Shown here: piece after piece, positions 8,457 to 17,646 of the stretch
How the letters are laid out: each line of letters opens with the position of its first letter
Position numbering within the stretch: position 1 is the first letter of the stretch
Source: Candidatus Latescibacterota bacterium
GTDB taxonomy: Bacteria; Latescibacterota; MWCZ01
Assembly: GCA_022706085.1 (NCBI GenBank)
Contig: JAKJDF010000005.1
Coordinates: 124,001 to 188,000, forward strand
Direction of reading: 5' to 3'
Length of the DNA: 64,000 nt
The notes under the pieces: generated by a model
The model's input: the letters and a program-made list of their open reading frames with translations, nothing else
Databases searched by the model: none
Told to the model about the DNA's origin: nothing
Position numbers and translations under genes: made by a program

Positions 8457-10025
8457 TCACTTCGCATAGGAAACGGACCGGGACTCCCGGATAACGACGA
8501 CCTTGATCTGGCCGGGGTATTCCATGTCCGCCTGTATTTTTTCGGCGATGTCGTTGGCAAGTTGCTGCGCCATCGCGTCGTCCACGCGGTCGTTCTTCAC
8601 CATCACCCGAACCTCACGCCCTGCTTGAATGGCGTAGGTCTTTTCCACGCCATCAAATGCCTGGGCAATCGATTCGAGGCGCTCCAGCCGCTTCACGTAC
8701 CCTTCGATCGTTTCCCGTCGCGCGCCGGGCCGCACACTCGAAATGGTGTCAGCCGCGTTAACCAGCACGCTGATTATGGACTTCGCAACAGGATCACCGT
8801 GGTGCCATTCGATACTCGCCTGGACTTCCTCGTGCTCGCCGTATCGTCTGGCAAGTTCCAACCCGAGCGCAACGTGCGTGCCCTCGTTTTCTCTGTCGAC
8901 GGCCTTTCCTATGTCGTGCAGCAGGCCTGCCCTTCTGGCGAGCAGAGGATCCAATCCCAGCTGCTCGGCCATCAGACCGGTAAGGATCCCCACCTCTTTG
9001 GCGTGCTGCAGGACGTTCTGGCCATAACTCGTGCGGTACTTCAATTTGCCGAGCGTTTTGACGAGTTGCGGGTGCATGTCGTGGATCCCGAGCTCGTACA
9101 CAACCTCTTCACCGGCTCGCTGTGCTTCTTCCTCCACCTGGTTCCGCGCCTTGTCCACCAGTTCCTCTATACGTCCGGGGTGGATGCGCCCGTCTTCCAC
9201 CAGTTTTCCCATGGCGATCCTGGCAACTTCACGGCGCACCGGATCGAACCCCGACAGAATCACGGCCTCCGGCGTATCGTCCACGATCACATCCACGCCG
9301 GTTGCCATCTCAAACGCGCGAATATTGCGACCTTCGCGCCCGATAATCCGTCCCTTCATCTCTTCATTCGGCAACTGAACCACAGAAACCGTGGTTTCGG
9401 TCGTGTGTTCCCCGGCAAAACGCTGAATCGCAATCCCAATAATCTCCCGCGCTTCCCTCTCCGCATCCTGTTCCGCACGATCACGGATTTCCTTCGCACG
9501 CCGCGCACCCTCCGCGCGTGCTTTGCTTTCCATGTTGGCAATGAGAACCTCTCGTGCTTCATCCGCCGTCATGTGAGCTATTTGCTCCAGTGCCGTCGTT
9601 TGTTCGGAGATAAGCCGATTGAGGTCCTCTTCTTTTTTCGAAAGGCTTGTCTGACGCGTTTCGAGCGCCTTCCTTATGCCGTTGAGTTCGCCCTCGCGGG
9701 CAGCGAGTTCATCGCTTTTGCGGTCAAGTTTCGCTTCCCGTTCCACCAGCCGGGCTTCCATTCTGATCAGGTCCGCTCTCTGAGCATCCGCCTCTTTTCG
9801 ATTGCGTTCCTGCATCTCCAGCTGCTGATTTCGCGCCTCGAGCTGGACTTTCTGCTTGAGACTCGCGGCTTCACGCTTTGCTTCGTCCAGAATTCGCGCA
9901 GCAGCGTCTTCCGCGCTTCCGATTTTTGCCTGTTCCGCTCTCCTCGCGATCACCCACCCGAGTACGAAGGCGAGAACGACCAGCGCAAGGGTTCCTATTG
10001 CGAACACGATCGGATCGAGATCCAT
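8457..10025 (-). CDS. rny: Ribonuclease Y
   Basis: Membrane-anchored endoribonuclease that starts mRNA decay. The 522 aa protein has one N-terminal membrane helix (residues about 5-25), a long Glu/Lys/Arg-rich coiled coil to about residue 200, a KH domain with GRIIGREGRNIRAFE (near residue 225) and an HD domain with LLHDIGKAVD (near residue 365). The order and length match the family. The ATG at 10025 is chosen because GGAGG precedes it and the membrane helix then starts at once; an upstream TTG at 10058 is less likely. ymdB follows. A terminator-like hairpin lies 44 bases in front of the start. Confidence 0.97.
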   Translation of the reverse strand: MDLDPIVFAIGTLALVVLAFVLGWVIARRAEQAKIGSAEDAAARILDEAKREAASLKQKVQLEARNQQLEMQERNRKEADAQRADLIRMEARLVEREAKLDRKSDELAAREGELNGIRKALETRQTSLSKKEEDLNRLISEQTTALEQIAHMTADEAREVLIANMESKARAEGARRAKEIRDRAEQDAEREAREIIGIAIQRFAGEHTTETTVSVVQLPNEEMKGRIIGREGRNIRAFEMATGVDVIVDDTPEAVILSGFDPVRREVARIAMGKLVEDGRIHPGRIEELVDKARNQVEEEAQRAGEEVVYELGIHDMHPQLVKTLGKLKYRTSYGQNVLQHAKEVGILTGLMAEQLGLDPLLARRAGLLHDIGKAVDRENEGTHVALGLELARRYGEHEEVQASIEWHHGDPVAKSIISVLVNAADTISSVRPGARRETIEGYVKRLERLESIAQAFDGVEKTYAIQAGREVRVMVKNDRVDDAMAQQLANDIAEKIQADMEYPGQIKVVVIRESRSVSYAK

Positions 10026-10068
10026 CCCCTGTATCCTCCGGGAAACAACTTCGCCCAAGTGCTAGAAC

Positions 10069-10132
10069 AAAAAACCCCCTGTTCCGTCATGCGCGCGTGG
10101 TGATCACACGCGCCTCCGCGGAAGAGGGGGTT
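10069..10132 (-). terminator. Intrinsic terminator-like hairpin between zapA and rny
   Basis: On the minus strand AACCCCCT pairs with AGGGGGTT and is followed by a run of six T. The insert contains a second stem (GCGCGTG/CACGCGC around a TGATCA core). It ends the zapA side and lies just before rny, so it may be a true terminator or an attenuator. Confidence 0.65.
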
Positions 10133-10160
10133 CAACGAGTAGCGCTCGGCCCCGAGGCTG

Positions 10161-10475
10161 TCAAGCAGCCGTTTCTGAGGGCCCCGCGTCCAGTATCTTA
10201 GCCATCGCCTCCGTCGTTCGGTCCACGCGCTGCAACACTTCGTGCAGCTTCTTTCGCGTCTGAAGCAGTTCGTCGGCGAGGTGCATACTCGCCAGAACCG
10301 ACACTTCCAGCGTGGACTTCACAACCCGGTTTTCACTAAGACGGCGCATTTCCTGATCGACGGTATCAGCAACAGTTTTGACGTAATCGGGGTCTTGCGG
10401 CGAACGGAACGCATATTCCGTTCCGTAGATACGAACGGTAATCGCATCCGCCCTGGAATCCGGAATCCCGTTCAT
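10161..10475 (-). CDS. zapA: Cell division protein ZapA
   Basis: A 104 aa protein with the ZapA arrangement: an N-terminal beta part with VRIYGTEYAFRSPQDPDYV, then a long helix (VADTVDQEMRRLSE onward) and a C-terminal coiled coil. ZapA bundles FtsZ filaments at mid-cell. The start overlaps the stop of the upstream 88 aa coiled-coil gene as ATGA. The gene order pheT, small coiled-coil protein, zapA, rny is common in bacteria, which supports the call. Confidence 0.9.
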   Translation of the reverse strand: MNGIPDSRADAITVRIYGTEYAFRSPQDPDYVKTVADTVDQEMRRLSENRVVKSTLEVSVLASMHLADELLQTRKKLHEVLQRVDRTTEAMAKILDAGPSETAA

Positions 10476-10738
10476 GACTCCACCTCTTCTGCCGCAGCCA
10501 GAATGCCATCTACCCGCGAAATCGCTCGTCGGAGCGCTTCTTGCAACGATGCCACCTGCAAACGTGCATCCCTCTCATGAGCTCGTTCGAGTGCTTCCTG
10601 CAGCTCCTCGCGCTCCGCCTGCCACTCCGCCCGTTCACTCGCCCAGCGGGCGAGTTGGATCATCACTTCACGGGCCACAGTGTCGTACCGCGTAAGAACA
10701 GCCTCCACATCGGCTTCAAGAGCATTTCGTTGCATCAT
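10472..10738 (-). CDS. Small coiled-coil protein upstream of zapA
   Basis: An 88 aa protein that is almost entirely helical and rich in Glu, Ala and Arg (for example AEWQAEREELQEALERAHER), with no Cys and no membrane segment. It overlaps pheT at its start (GAATGATG) and zapA at its end (ATGA), so it is translated from the same mRNA. I do not recognise a named family. Size, charge and position next to zapA make a ZapB-like or other FtsZ-ring coiled-coil partner plausible, but that is inference. Confidence 0.8.
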   Translation of the reverse strand: MMQRNALEADVEAVLTRYDTVAREVMIQLARWASERAEWQAEREELQEALERAHERDARLQVASLQEALRRAISRVDGILAAAEEVES

Positions 10739-13122
10739 TCCCGCAATCTGGCTCCTGCTTTCCCCTGCGCTGATTCCACGATGCGACGCATGAACGTGTC
10801 TACTTCCTCGTCCTTCAACGTCCTGTCTGCCGCGCGGAAATCGAGATGAAACGCGACACTCTTTTCACCTTTGCTCACGCCGGGGCCCCGGTATACGTCA
10901 AACACAATGACGCGCTCAAGCAACGCGCCGCCTGCTTCTTTGATAGTGTTCTCCAGCATCCGTGATTCGACTGATTCCGGAACCACAAGAGCCAGATCGC
11001 GTTCCACGGCCGGAAAGCGAGGAAGCGGCTTCACGCGGCTCAGAGTTGCCTGGCACGCCGCCAAACCGATAACATCGAATTGGCAGTAATACGCCAATGC
11101 AGGGAGGTCGAAAAGCTCACACACGTCATTTCGAACCTGCCCCAGTTGACCCACCTCTTTGCCCGCGACGAGAACTCGTGCGCCGTTACCCGGCACGAAC
11201 TCGTCACCGTCATAATGTACAATTTCCGGCGAACGAAGAGAACAGCGCTGAACAATCGTTTCGGCGATCCCAGAAAGGTCGTAGAAATCCCACTCGCGGC
11301 GCTGATCAGCCCAGCGGACCTGGCCGGTTGATCCGGTCAGCAGAATACTCAACACCCGGCGCTGATTGTACTCATCCTCGGCTTTTCTGCTGTACACGTG
11401 CCCGAGTTCAAAAAGAGCTACCCCTTCGACTTTGCGGCTGTAATTGATCCGCGCAACGTCGAGCAGGCTTGGAAGCATGTGAGTCCGCAGCACGCTCATG
11501 TCAGACGTGGAGAAATTCGTTATTTCGACCTTCGCTCCATCGCCACAGAACAGGTCGGCGTACCGGGGCGCCACCAGGCTGCTCGTGATGACCTCCTGAA
11601 GGCCCGCACCTATGCACCATGACCGAAGCTGTGGCACGATTGCAAGCTCCGGCGGAGCCTCCTCCGGAGGCACTCCCACGCCGCCGACTCTCGACGGAAT
11701 CTGGTCAAAACCCCAGATTCGGGCGATTTCTTCCACCAGGTCAATTCCCCGGGTCAAATCCGGCCTCCACGAGGGTTGCTCGCACCGAAGCCCCTCCGAC
11801 GTCTCCTCGCGTACCGGTATGCCAAGAGCCGTGAGGATCCGTTTCGACTCCTCGCGCGGAACGTCTGCGCCCAGCACACGGGGTATCTGGGCCCACCGGA
11901 GCGTTATCGTTGCCGGCTCCAGCGTTTGCGGGTATGCGTCAATTCTCCCTTTGGCAACGGAACCGCCGGCAAGCTGTTGAATCAGCGCCGCGGCCCAGTC
12001 AATCGCTTCGATGACTGCGTCCCAGTCTGCACCGCGTTCGAAACGCTGTGATGCCTCTGTCTGCAGCCCCACTGCTTTGGCGGTTCGACGGATGCGTGTT
12101 GGAGTGAAGTACGCCGCCTCGAGCAGCACATCCGTGGTGTCGTCAGTGATCTCCGAATTCAGCCCCCCCATGATACCGCCCAGGGCTACGGGTCTCTCCC
12201 CGTCGCAGATGAACACGCTTCCTTCAGGAATTGTCCGCTCGGTTCCGTCAAGCGTCGTGAATCGTTCGTCGCGTTCCGCGGCGCGGACAACGATGCGGTG
12301 CCCCGCCAGCCGATGAAGGTCGAACGCATGCAACGGGTGGCCGATGGCCATGAGCACGTAGTTGGTGACATCCACGACGTTGTTGATCGGCCGGACGCCG
12401 ACCTGCCGCAAACGGCCGGCGAGCCATGACGGGGAGGGGCCAATCCTGACCCCTTCGACAACACGCGCCACGTACCGGGGACATCCCTCGGGGTCATCAA
12501 TCAGAACCGAGGTGATTTCTTCCACCGGGCGGCCATTCTCTTCCAGCGAGATGATTGGGTTGGTTGTCGGGCGGCCAAACAGCGCGGAAAGGTCTCTTGC
12601 CACGCCCCGATGGCTCATTGCGTCGGGACGGTTTGGCGTCAATTCAAGTTCAAGCCGCTCACTGTCCAGATGGAGATACTTGAGAAACGACATGCCGGTC
12701 GGGGCATCCGGAGGAAGAACGATGATGCCCTCGTGGTCATCGCCAAGGCCAACCTCGTCTTCCGCGCAGATCATGCCTTCAGACGTGACCCCGCGGATCG
12801 CGGCCCTTTTGATACGCATTCCGTTGGCCAGTTCCGTCCCGACCGGTGCAATGACGACTTTCTGGCCTGCCGCCACGTTTGGCGCGCCGCATACGATCGT
12901 CATGGGAGCGCCCCCAGTCGTCACACCGCACACGGAAAGGCGGTCCGCGTTCGGGTGCTTTTCACACGTCAGCACTTCTCCGATCACAAGGGAATCCCCC
13001 GCGATAAGCGTGCCGATCGGAGTGGCTTCTATGCCGGACGCGGTGAGGCGATCAGCGATGTTCGCCGCGGACAACCCGTCCGTCGAAATGAAGTCGTTGA
13101 GCCAGTCAAGTGAGATTCTCAT
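10735..13122 (-). CDS. pheT: Phenylalanyl-tRNA synthetase beta subunit
   Basis: 795 aa, the normal size for bacterial PheT. Domains in order are the N-terminal tRNA-binding OB fold ([28 protein letters not shown]), the B3/B4 editing region ([36 protein letters not shown]), the B5 domain, the catalytic-like core ([32 protein letters not shown]), and the C-terminal anticodon-binding FDX-ACB domain ([14 protein letters not shown]). With PheS it charges tRNA-Phe and edits mischarged Tyr. It lies 54 bp after pheS and overlaps the small coiled-coil gene by four bases. Confidence 0.97.
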   Translation of the reverse strand: MRISLDWLNDFISTDGLSAANIADRLTASGIEATPIGTLIAGDSLVIGEVLTCEKHPNADRLSVCGVTTGGAPMTIVCGAPNVAAGQKVVIAPVGTELANGMRIKRAAIRGVTSEGMICAEDEVGLGDDHEGIIVLPPDAPTGMSFLKYLHLDSERLELELTPNRPDAMSHRGVARDLSALFGRPTTNPIISLEENGRPVEEITSVLIDDPEGCPRYVARVVEGVRIGPSPSWLAGRLRQVGVRPINNVVDVTNYVLMAIGHPLHAFDLHRLAGHRIVVRAAERDERFTTLDGTERTIPEGSVFICDGERPVALGGIMGGLNSEITDDTTDVLLEAAYFTPTRIRRTAKAVGLQTEASQRFERGADWDAVIEAIDWAAALIQQLAGGSVAKGRIDAYPQTLEPATITLRWAQIPRVLGADVPREESKRILTALGIPVREETSEGLRCEQPSWRPDLTRGIDLVEEIARIWGFDQIPSRVGGVGVPPEEAPPELAIVPQLRSWCIGAGLQEVITSSLVAPRYADLFCGDGAKVEITNFSTSDMSVLRTHMLPSLLDVARINYSRKVEGVALFELGHVYSRKAEDEYNQRRVLSILLTGSTGQVRWADQRREWDFYDLSGIAETIVQRCSLRSPEIVHYDGDEFVPGNGARVLVAGKEVGQLGQVRNDVCELFDLPALAYYCQFDVIGLAACQATLSRVKPLPRFPAVERDLALVVPESVESRMLENTIKEAGGALLERVIVFDVYRGPGVSKGEKSVAFHLDFRAADRTLKDEEVDTFMRRIVESAQGKAGARLRE

Positions 13123-13176
13123 GCGCGCGCGCCTTCGTGAAGTTGACCCCTGCCGCCCTTCAAGCTTCCACCGTGC

Positions 13177-14202
13177 TCATTCGAACTGGGACAGGAATCG
13201 CATATCGTTTTCCCAGAAATGCCGGATATCGTCCACCCCGTACCGCATCATCGTGGTGCGATCAATGCCCATGCCGAATGCAAACCCGTTGTACTCTTCC
13301 GGGTCATAATCCACAAAGCCGAACACGTTAGGATCTACCATTCCGGCGCCCAGTATTTCCAGCCACCCGGCGTATTTGCACACGCGGCATCCTGAACCGT
13401 TGCACAGGATGCAGCTCACGTCCACTTCAGTGCTTGGTTCCGTGAACGGGAAATACGACGGCCGGAAACGCACCCTGGTTTTCGGGGGAAAGAACCGTCT
13501 GCAGAAGGTTTCCAGCGTTCCCTTGAGGTCCGCGAACGTAACGTTGCGGTCAACATACAGCCCTTCCACCTGAAAGAACTGATTCATGGCCCGGGCGCTG
13601 ACGTCCTCGTTACGGTACACCTTGCCGGGAACGATGATGCGCACCGGCGGACGTCGCTTTTCCATTTCTCGAACCTGCACCGGCGAAGTCTGCGATCTCA
13701 GCGGCCATTGCGGGGCGACGTAATAGGTGTCCGTCATGTCACGCGCCGGATGGTCCGGAGGCATATTGAGCGCTTCGAAGTTGTAGTATTCGCTTTCGAT
13801 CTCCGGCCCGTCGGCCACGGTGAACCCCATGTCCGAGAAAATCGAAGTGATACGGTCAAGGGCTATCGTAAGTGGGTGGCGGCGGCCCAGAAGAAAGGTC
13901 CGGCCGGGTAACGTAATGTCGATCCTTTGCCTGCCGGCACCATCTTCGACCTGAAACTTCTGGCCAGCCTCCTGCAACTTCTGCAGGACAAGCGAACGCA
14001 CCTCCCCCACGCGTTTTCCGAGGCCTGGCCGCTGGTCAGCAGGCACTTCCCGGAGGAGTTTGTTGATGCGCGTGATACTGCCCTTCGTTCCCACGTACTC
14101 CACGCGCAACGCTTCCACTTCTTCGGGCGACGCACACGCGTCAATCCGTGCGGGTGCCTGTGCGGCAATCCTGTCAAGTTCGTCACGCAATTCCGCTGTC
14201 AT
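13177..14202 (-). CDS. pheS: Phenylalanyl-tRNA synthetase alpha subunit
   Basis: 341 aa, usual length. The class II motifs are clear: HPLTIALDRITSIFSDMGF, FEALNMPPDHPARDMTDTYY, GKVYRNEDVSARAMNQFFQV (motif 2) and AFGMGIDRTTMMRYGVDDIR (motif 3). The start ATG at 14202 lies only five bases after the T-run of a strong terminator-like hairpin and has no visible Shine-Dalgarno of its own outside that structure, which is unusual. The N-terminus reads like the family, so the start is probably right. Expression may depend on readthrough or on refolding of the hairpin. Confidence 0.97.
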   Translation of the reverse strand: MTAELRDELDRIAAQAPARIDACASPEEVEALRVEYVGTKGSITRINKLLREVPADQRPGLGKRVGEVRSLVLQKLQEAGQKFQVEDGAGRQRIDITLPGRTFLLGRRHPLTIALDRITSIFSDMGFTVADGPEIESEYYNFEALNMPPDHPARDMTDTYYVAPQWPLRSQTSPVQVREMEKRRPPVRIIVPGKVYRNEDVSARAMNQFFQVEGLYVDRNVTFADLKGTLETFCRRFFPPKTRVRFRPSYFPFTEPSTEVDVSCILCNGSGCRVCKYAGWLEILGAGMVDPNVFGFVDYDPEEYNGFAFGMGIDRTTMMRYGVDDIRHFWENDMRFLSQFE

Positions 14203-14207
14203 GATGC

Positions 14208-14273
14208 AAAAAAGGCGGACGTTCTCGTCAGGAGCGCGCAGTTCCGTGCGCTCTTGACAAGGCGTGGTCCGCC
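14208..14273 (-). terminator. Terminator or attenuator in front of pheS
   Basis: On the minus strand GGCGGAC pairs with GTCCGCC and is followed by TTTTTT. The insert folds into a second long stem (GTCAAGAGCGCAC with GCGCGCTCCTGAC). The hairpin is 16 bases after the rplT stop and ends five bases before the pheS ATG. Confidence 0.75.
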
Positions 14274-14289
14274 TCTCCTTCCGTGGAGG

Positions 14290-14643
14290 TTAAAACTGCG
14301 CTTTTGCGGTTTCTGCCAGCCGGCCGAACGCCTCGGGATCGTGCACCGCCAGATCGGCAAGCATGCGCCGATTCACGTCCACACCGGCCTGCGACAGACC
14401 GTACATGAGTCGAGAATAGCTTAACCCGTGCATCCTTGCTGCCGCGTTGATGCGGACGATCCATAAAGAACGGAAGTCCCGCTTCTTTTCTTTCCTGCCG
14501 CGATACGAATAGGCCAGTGCGCGGTCCACCGCTTCACGTGCGGTGCGGAACAGCTTCGACCGCCCGCCGTAATACCCTTTCGCATGCTCCAGCGCTTTCT
14601 TGTGACGTGCGTGCGACGCCACTCCATGTTTGACCCGTGGCAT
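14290..14643 (-). CDS. rplT: Ribosomal protein L20
   Basis: 117 aa, very basic, starting [19 protein letters not shown] with the characteristic [15 protein letters not shown] and [14 protein letters not shown] stretches. Structural protein of the 50S subunit that is needed early in assembly. In other bacteria L20 represses its own operon by binding the leader mRNA. The ATG at 14643 is the family start; the frame is open further upstream into rpmI without meaning. It follows rpmI by 67 bases in the usual infC-rpmI-rplT order. Confidence 0.98.
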   Translation of the reverse strand: MPRVKHGVASHARHKKALEHAKGYYGGRSKLFRTAREAVDRALAYSYRGRKEKKRDFRSLWIVRINAAARMHGLSYSRLMYGLSQAGVDVNRRMLADLAVHDPEAFGRLAETAKAQF

Positions 14644-14710
14644 ATTCTGACTCCGTGTGATAATCGCTGCGGCCACCTGCCCGGTGGAGACAGCTCCCGT
14701 ATGAAACTGA

Positions 14711-14905
14711 TTACGCGAGCAGCATCCGTCGGATGCGCGGCACATCCGCTGCGTCAGCAAGGACGCTTTTGCGCAGAAAACGCTTGCGCTTGCTCGATTT
14801 CTTGGTAAGAATATGATTACAGTTCGACTGGTGGCGGAGTATCTTTCCGTTCGCGGTCACCTTGAACCGGAATCGAGCATTCCGCCGACTTTTCATTTTT
14901 GGCAC
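14711..14905 (-). CDS. rpmI: Ribosomal protein L35
   Basis: 64 aa, starting [20 protein letters not shown] and containing the family sequence [17 protein letters not shown] small basic 50S subunit protein. It lies between infC and rplT as in most bacteria. Confidence 0.97.
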   Translation of the reverse strand: MPKMKSRRNARFRFKVTANGKILRHQSNCNHILTKKSSKRKRFLRKSVLADAADVPRIRRMLLA

Positions 14906-14946
14906 AGCTTGCTCTCCCTCTGTTCCCTGGTCTCAGGCCGATCCGC

Positions 14947-15480
14947 TCAAGTTTCACTCGACGTGACCGGCAGAAAAAACATCGTCAGTTCCGTTTTGCT
15001 TCGCGTTACTGCTCCCGGCCTGGCGCATTCCGAAAAAGCCTCGACCACCTTGCCCAACACCTGTTCGGCAGTTGCCGCGTCCGGTGATTCCTCAACCGGA
15101 ACCACGACCTTCAGAACGCCACCTTCAGCCAGAAATCGGCGGCCGTGGGCGATCTTCAACCGGAAGTCGGTCTTTGCACAGCCGGCAGGCACCCATAACG
15201 TCCGTCGTTGGGCTTCCACCGGCCGCGGACGGACCGCCGCCGTGCCGACCCGCTTGCCCAACCGACACACCGGCGGATTTGCGCCGGGTTGGACTTCTAT
15301 CAGATCGAATCCGCATTCCGAGGCTCGCCGGAGCGCTTCTGCGCGCGTGACTTCGCCTACCGGAACTCCATCGGCCCCGACGAGAAACACCCGGGGCGCC
15401 GATATTTCCCGGTTTGCGCGGAGTCGGTTGCCGCCTGTTCGCTTTTTGCCTCGGACGACAGGGGCGGCCCCGGAAATCAT
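14947..15480 (-). CDS. infC: Translation initiation factor IF-3, divergent
   Basis: Position between thrS and rpmI and the N-terminal domain identify IF-3: NREISAPRVFLVGADGVPVG (from residue 23), EALRRASECGFDLIEVQP and PPVCR (residues 69-73). After that the protein departs from the family. The usual DYGKF-KYE element and the long Lys-rich linker are replaced by GKRVGTAAVRPRPVEAQRR. The C-terminal domain keeps KTDFRLKIAHGRRFLAEGG, but the usual RFRGRE segment is replaced by VVPVEESPDA. No stop or frameshift is seen. The ATG at 15480 overlaps the thrS stop as ATGA, giving 177 aa. It should still bind 30S subunits, but its C-terminal contacts may differ. Confidence 0.88.
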   Translation of the reverse strand: MISGAAPVVRGKKRTGGNRLRANREISAPRVFLVGADGVPVGEVTRAEALRRASECGFDLIEVQPGANPPVCRLGKRVGTAAVRPRPVEAQRRTLWVPAGCAKTDFRLKIAHGRRFLAEGGVLKVVVPVEESPDAATAEQVLGKVVEAFSECARPGAVTRSKTELTMFFLPVTSSET

Positions 15481-17417
15481 ACTTTCGGTGTCAATGAACG
15501 GGTTGATACTTCCTCGCAAAGGAGGCGAATAACCTCGTCTACGGGCTTTGCGCCGAGATCGCCTCGTTCTCGCGCACGGACGGCAACGGCCCCGTTTTCC
15601 ACTTCGCGGGCACCAAGTATGAGCATATAAGGCACGCGTTGCAGTTCCGCATCGCGAATCCGCGACCCAATCTTCTCGTTCCGAAGATCGGTTTCAGCGC
15701 GCAACCCCGCGGCTTTCAACCGCCCCGCCAACTCGGTCGCCGCGTCGTTCTGCGCCTCGGTAAGGGGCAACACAACAACCTGCACCGGGGATATCCACAG
15801 CGGGAACGCACCGGCAAAATGCTCGATCAGGCAGCCTACGAACCGCTCCATGGAACCGAGCATGGCTCGGTGCACCATGACCGCATGGTGTGTCTGGTTA
15901 TCCGACCCTACGTACTCCACGCCGAAGCGTTGGGGAAGTTGAAAATCTACCTGAATTGTTGGTCCTTGCCAAGGTCTGCCCAGTACGTCCACCAATTTCA
16001 CGTCTATTTTGGGCCCGTAGAACACGCCTTCACCCGGATCCACGGTGTAGGGAACTCCCGCCCTCTCAAGCGTCTCCTTCAGGGCGTCAGTGGCTACCGT
16101 CCATTCCTCGTCGGTCCCGAAACTCCGCTCGGGCCTCGTGCTCAGGTAGACCTGGTAATCAAGGCCGAATGTGTTCAGGAAAAACTTCATCAGGTCAAGG
16201 GTGTCGGAGACTTCGTCCACCAGTTGGTCGGGCCGGCAAAAAATGTGCGCGTCATCCTGTGTGAAGCCACGTACGCGCAACATCCCGTGCAATACGCCAG
16301 ATCGTTCGTACCGATATACGGTGCCCAGTTCCGCGTACCGGATTGGCAAATCGCGATAACTGCGGGTTTGCGACTGGTAAATCATGATGTGGAACGGGCA
16401 GTTCATCGGCTTGACGCGGTAGTTCTCGCCGTCAATATCCATCGGGCGATACATCGCGTCGTATTTCTCAAGGTGGCCGCTTATCCGGTACAGGTTGTCG
16501 CTCGCAATGTGCGGAGTGTACACCAGAGAGTACCCCCGTCGCATGTGCTCTTCTTTCCACAGGGTCTCGATCAGGTGCCGAATCAAAGCACCTTTCGGGT
16601 GCCAGTGAATCAGGCCGGCACCGACCTCAGGATGGATGCTGAAAAGATCGAGGCGCGGGCCCAGAATCCTGTGATCACGCCTCTTGGCTTCCTCCAGCAC
16701 GGCAAGGAAACTCTCAAGCTGTTTCCTGTCCGGAAAACTGGTGCCGTAAATGCGCTGGAGCATCTGGCGCTTTTCGTCGCCGCGCCAGTACGCGCCGGAG
16801 GAACTCAGCAGTTTGAACGCCTTCACCTTCCCTGTGCTGGGAAGGTGGGGACCGCGACAGAGGTCCACGTACTCGCCCTGCTGATACATGCTCACTTTCT
16901 CCCCGGGAACCAGTTCACTCTGGTCGGAGAGATCGCGCAGAATTTCCACCTTGTAGGGCTCGTTTCGGTCGTCGAAGAGCTTGATCGCTTCTTCGACAGG
17001 CAGCTCAAACCGGGTAACCGGCAGGTCTTCTTTGATGATTTCCGCCATCTCCGCTTCGATTTTTTCGAGGTCTTCTGGCGAGAACGGTCTGGCAACCTCG
17101 AAATCGTAGTAGAAACGGTCCTCAAGCGCGGGGCCAATCGCGGGTTTCGCGTCAGGGAACAGACGTTTCACCGCCTGTGCCATAATGTGCGAGGTTGTGT
17201 GCCGGTAGACATCCCTTCCCTCCGGGGAATCCCATGTCAGCAGGGCGAGCCGGTCGCCGTCGTGAAGGACAGTGGTAGCATCGGCCGGAAGATCGTTGAT
17301 CTTCGCCGCAAGGGTGGCCCTGGCAAGCCTCGGACCTATTTTCTCCGCTGCATCGAGGGCCGTTGCACCGTCGTGAAGCTCGAGGGGTGTGCCGTCGGGG
17401 AGAGTGACGCGAACCAT
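15477..17417 (-). CDS. thrS: Threonyl-tRNA synthetase
   Basis: 646 aa with the complete bacterial architecture: TGS domain (residues 1-60), editing domain with the HTTSHIMAQ His-rich motif, the class II catalytic core with zinc ligands in MNCPFHI and VLHGMLRVRGFTQDDAH, GVFYGPKIDVKLVD, and the anticodon-binding domain ending in LRNEKIGSRIRDAELQ. It charges tRNA-Thr. The ATG at 17417 follows AAGGAGTCTGAAA and gives the standard N-terminus. It is the first gene of thrS-infC-rpmI-rplT, with a structured leader of about 180 bases in front. Confidence 0.98.
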   Translation of the reverse strand: MVRVTLPDGTPLELHDGATALDAAEKIGPRLARATLAAKINDLPADATTVLHDGDRLALLTWDSPEGRDVYRHTTSHIMAQAVKRLFPDAKPAIGPALEDRFYYDFEVARPFSPEDLEKIEAEMAEIIKEDLPVTRFELPVEEAIKLFDDRNEPYKVEILRDLSDQSELVPGEKVSMYQQGEYVDLCRGPHLPSTGKVKAFKLLSSSGAYWRGDEKRQMLQRIYGTSFPDRKQLESFLAVLEEAKRRDHRILGPRLDLFSIHPEVGAGLIHWHPKGALIRHLIETLWKEEHMRRGYSLVYTPHIASDNLYRISGHLEKYDAMYRPMDIDGENYRVKPMNCPFHIMIYQSQTRSYRDLPIRYAELGTVYRYERSGVLHGMLRVRGFTQDDAHIFCRPDQLVDEVSDTLDLMKFFLNTFGLDYQVYLSTRPERSFGTDEEWTVATDALKETLERAGVPYTVDPGEGVFYGPKIDVKLVDVLGRPWQGPTIQVDFQLPQRFGVEYVGSDNQTHHAVMVHRAMLGSMERFVGCLIEHFAGAFPLWISPVQVVVLPLTEAQNDAATELAGRLKAAGLRAETDLRNEKIGSRIRDAELQRVPYMLILGAREVENGAVAVRARERGDLGAKPVDEVIRLLCEEVSTRSLTPKV

Positions 17418-17499
17418 TTTCAGACTCCTTTCCGTACGAACAGCCAACGCCCTGCCACAGACGACCGCAGCCCTCGCGTCAGCCATCCACAGATGGAAA

Positions 17500-17540
17500 C
17501 GCCGGCGAGCGCACTCACATGGTGAGGCACCTCACCGGCG
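17500..17540 (-). promoter_or_regulatory. Structured element in thrS leader
   Basis: CGCCGG and CCGGCG (17500-17505 and 17535-17540) form an outer stem, and GGTGAGG/CCTCACC (17521-17527 and 17530-17536) forms a competing hairpin with a two-base loop. It lies 83 bases or more before the thrS start and could control translation or transcription of the operon. Confidence 0.4.
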
Positions 17541-17602
17541 CATTGCATGCTTCCTGGCGATGCGACGTACCACCGTCTGGAAGCCAGAACATCAGAACGA
17601 TA

Positions 17603-17632
17603 AAGATACCCCCGCGGCACGATATTTGCCAA
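17603..17632 (-). promoter_or_regulatory. Possible thrS operon promoter
   Basis: TTGGCA (17632 to 17627 on the minus strand) and TATCTT (17608 to 17603) are separated by 18 bases. This predicts a leader of about 180 bases before thrS. Confidence 0.4.
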
Positions 17633-17646
17633 ACTGCCGAAGGGAT

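Noticed and set aside
8562-10103. Long plus-strand open frame of 513 codons
   Set aside because: It lies entirely opposite rny and shows no family similarity.
10060-10160. 6S RNA candidate between zapA and rny
   Set aside because: The structured part is only about 65 bases and ends in a T-run. I see no long double-stranded rod with a central bulge, so I record a terminator only.
15639-17525. Long plus-strand open frame of 628 codons
   Set aside because: It is antisense to thrS, which is an unambiguous full-length gene. GC-rich coding DNA leaves such frames open on the opposite strand.
17540-17596. T-box-like stretch GGTGGTAC in the thrS leader
   Set aside because: The full T-box consensus AGGGTGGNACCGCG is not present, no specifier loop is seen upstream, and the leader is too short for a complete T-box with terminator.
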